A DNA stretch of 37,916 bases from Pyxidicoccus xibeiensis (GTDB lineage Bacteria; Myxococcota; Myxococcia; Myxococcales; Myxococcaceae): contig NZ_JAJVKV010000032.1 in NCBI RefSeq assembly GCF_024198175.1, forward strand, positions 1-37,916, in the 5' to 3' direction. The notes below the pieces were generated by a model, which saw nothing but the letters and a program-made list of their open reading frames with translations, made no database searches and had not been told where the DNA came from. Both the position numbers and the translations under genes were made by a program. Within the stretch, counting starts at the first letter, position 1. Each line of letters starts with the position of its first letter. Below are positions 29,878-37,916 of this stretch, in pieces.

Positions 29878-31107
29878 CTACGGCAGCTCCGTCTGTCCCT
29901 GGCGCCGCAGGAAGGTGGGGATGTCGAACTGGTCCTCGTCCAGCGGCAGCGCCGCTTCCTTCACCACCGCGGTCCGCGTGCTGAGGGCCTTGCCGCTCTC
30001 CACGGGGGCCAGCGTCCGGGGCGCGCTGCCCTTGGCGGGCACCAGGCTGGCGACCTCTTCGCGCTCCCGCTCGCGCGCGTTGGCGAGCACCGAGGGGGCC
30101 GGACGGGACAGCGGGACCTGCACCACCGGCGCCGAGCGCACCTTGGGCGCGTCGCGGTGGACGAAGCCGGTGGCGATGATGGTGATCTTCACCTCGTCCT
30201 GAATCTGGTCGTCGATGAGCGAGCCGAAGATGATCTCCGCCTCGCTGTCGGCGGCGTCGTGGACCAGGGTGAGCGCCTCGTTGACCTCCTGGAGGGTCAT
30301 GTCGCGGCCGCCGGTGATGTTGATGAGCAGGCCGGTGGCGCCGTCGATGGAGACGTCCTCCAGCAGCGGGCTGGAGATGGCCTGCTGCATGGCGGTGAGG
30401 GCGCGCTTGTCCCCCGACGAGTGGCCCGTGCCCATGAGCGCCAGGCCCTTGTCGCTCATGATGGTCTTCACGTCCGCGAAGTCCACGTTGATGTAGCCGT
30501 GGTACTGGATGAGGTCGCTGATGCCCTGCACGGCATTCAGCAGCACCTCGTCGGCGCGCTTGAAGGTCTCCAGCAGCGGCATCGGCTCGTTGGAGAGCGA
30601 CAACAGGCGCTGGTTGGGGATGGTGATGAGGGTGTCCACGGCGGCCTTGAGCTCGACGATGCCCTGCTCGGCCTGCTTGCGGCGCTTGTTGCCCTCGAAG
30701 AGGAAGGGCTTGGTGACGACGCCCACCGTGAGGCAGCCCAGGCTCTTGGCGATGTCCGCGATGATGGGCGCGGCGCCCGTGCCGGTGCCGCCGCCCATGC
30801 CCGCGGTGACGAACACCATGTCGGCGCCCTCGAGCACCGCGGCAATCTGGTCCCTCGACTCCAGGGCGGCCTCGCGGCCCATCTCCGGGTTGGCGCCCGC
30901 GCCCAGGCCCTTCGTCAGCGTCTGGCCCAGCTGCAGCCGGGTGGGCGCCTTGCTCGCGGCGAGCGCCTGGACATCGGTGTTGGCGGCGATGAAGTCCACC
31001 CGGTCCAGCTTCGACAGAATCATCGTGTTGACCGCGTTGCAGCCGGCCCCACCTGCCCCGACGACCCGAATCTTGGCGGCCTGCTTGTTCTGATCGAACT
31101 GGTCCAT
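29878..31107 (-). CDS. ftsZ: Cell division protein FtsZ
   Basis: 409 aa from MDQFDQNKQAAKIRVVGAGG. This tubulin-like GTPase forms the division ring. The GTP-binding signature GMGGGTGTGAAP is intact, with GAGGAGCNAVN at the N-terminus and the T7 loop region INVDFADVKTIM, which contacts the next subunit. After the core comes an Ala/Pro/Arg-rich linker (about 315-385), and the conserved C-terminal peptide DIPTFLRRQ that binds FtsA and other partners. AAAGGA lies 5 bases before the ATG at 31105-31107. The upstream neighbour is not ftsA or ftsQ: ftsZ has its own 340-bp upstream region here and the next gene is the OmpA-type giant protein. Confidence 0.97.
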   Translation of the reverse strand: MDQFDQNKQAAKIRVVGAGGAGCNAVNTMILSKLDRVDFIAANTDVQALAASKAPTRLQLGQTLTKGLGAGANPEMGREAALESRDQIAAVLEGADMVFVTAGMGGGTGTGAAPIIADIAKSLGCLTVGVVTKPFLFEGNKRRKQAEQGIVELKAAVDTLITIPNQRLLSLSNEPMPLLETFKRADEVLLNAVQGISDLIQYHGYINVDFADVKTIMSDKGLALMGTGHSSGDKRALTAMQQAISSPLLEDVSIDGATGLLINITGGRDMTLQEVNEALTLVHDAADSEAEIIFGSLIDDQIQDEVKITIIATGFVHRDAPKVRSAPVVQVPLSRPAPSVLANAREREREEVASLVPAKGSAPRTLAPVESGKALSTRTAVVKEAALPLDEDQFDIPTFLRRQGQTELP

Positions 31108-31163
31108 GGCGGTCCTTTCGGCGGGAGCGGCGCGGTGCAGCGCGCGCACTCCCAACCTCCACA

Positions 31164-31191
31164 ATCATCAGCAAGTCCCGCGCTTTGGCAA
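31164..31191 (-). promoter_or_regulatory. Predicted ftsZ promoter
   Basis: On the minus strand TTGCCA (5 of 6 for -35) and GATGAT (4 of 6 for -10) are 16 bp apart; the mRNA would begin near 31157, about 50 bases before the ftsZ start. The dyad at 31197-31216 lies directly upstream. Confidence 0.4.
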
Positions 31192-31196
31192 GTATT

Positions 31197-31216
31197 CCGC
31201 TACGAGCCTGTAGCGG
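31197..31216. promoter_or_regulatory. Operator-like dyad upstream of ftsZ
   Basis: CCGCTAC-GAGCCT-GTAGCGG is a perfect 7-bp inverted repeat with a 6-bp centre, 5 bp upstream of the predicted -35 box. Suited to an activator or repressor dimer. The rest of the 31108-31447 spacer shows only this, the promoter and the terminator at 31356-31398. Confidence 0.4.
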
Positions 31217-31355
31217 GATGCGGCGGCGCCGAGTCCTGACGCGCACTTACGCAGCGACCAAACGTCCGTGCAGTGTGGCGCGGCGGGCTCACTTCACCTC
31301 TTGACTCGCGCAACGCGGCACGCCCTGGCCGGTCGGAATCGGGCGTTCCCGCAAA

Positions 31356-31398
31356 CGCGAAGGGTGGTCCCGGAGCTTCGTCCAGGACCACCCTCGCG
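31356..31398 (-). terminator. Long hairpin terminator of the giant OmpA-type gene
   Basis: The stem pairs CGCGA-A-GGGTGGTCC-C-GGA (31356-31374) with TCC-A-GGACCACCC-TCGCG (31381-31398), allowing one mismatch and one bulge, around a 6-base loop. It starts about 50 bases beyond the minus-strand stop at 31448, and TTTGC follows on that strand. It also insulates ftsZ from the upstream gene. Confidence 0.75.
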
Positions 31399-31447
31399 CA
31401 TTCATCCGATATGCATCATCGGCCCTTCATGGCCGGTAGCCCTGACG

Positions 31448-37916
<6,469 letters not shown>

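Overview
The window is about 37.9 kb of very GC-rich, densely coded DNA. It has GTG and TTG starts, 4-bp overlaps between genes, a MYXO-CTERM-like sorting motif, thrombospondin type 3 plus OmpA envelope proteins, a type VI secretion VgrG and several lipoprotein or outer-membrane genes. Together these point to a myxobacterium (Myxococcaceae or Archangiaceae type). I cannot name the species from sequence alone. I saw no tRNA, rRNA, CRISPR array, insertion sequence or phage gene.

Layout. 1-181: the start of a VgrG gene cut by the window edge. 275-2740: a two-gene NAD-salvage unit (nicotinate phosphoribosyltransferase, then a nicotinamidase-like hydrolase). 2854-4305: a TonB-like energy transducer. 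4302-7892: a VgrG with a C-terminal transthyretin-like tail, followed by a likely cargo effector with a caspase-like (DUF4347-like) core. 8066-9533: a methyltransferase and a VanW-family protein. 9541-11965: an operon epmA, acyltransferase, pyrophosphatase, tied by 4-bp overlaps. 11996-13780: a lipoprotein that looks like an M3-type metallopeptidase with one zinc-binding His replaced by Tyr. 13848-14900: an SPFH/SHOCT protein. 15102-19122: an operon of a family-39-like glycosyltransferase and an ABC-2 exporter. 19394-21539: two exported beta-rich proteins of unknown function. 21652-22662: an RNA ligase of the Rnl5 (DraRnl) type. 22709-24322: a rhomboid protease with a large soluble tail. 24374-26880: a twin-FHA membrane protein and a receiver-XRE response regulator. 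26912-29322: biotin carboxylase, biotin carrier and crotonase-fold genes. 29461-29841: a small unknown gene. 29878-31107: ftsZ. 31448-37916: a giant envelope protein, open at its N-terminal side.

How it fits together. Most of the window is envelope and housekeeping biology. The two VgrG genes belong to contact-dependent secretion; the second travels with its own probable effector, and I see no immunity gene next to it. The giant protein at the right end reads as two proteins in one frame. The first is an adhesin of cysteine-containing Ig-like repeats and calcium-binding repeats, ending in a MYXO-CTERM-like signal. The second is a signal peptide, an outer-membrane barrel, calcium-binding repeats and an OmpA peptidoglycan-binding domain. 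This fusion and the VgrG/effector pair are the most unusual items here. Convergent gene pairs are mostly separated by strong hairpins, and two convergent pairs share palindromes that supply both stop codons.
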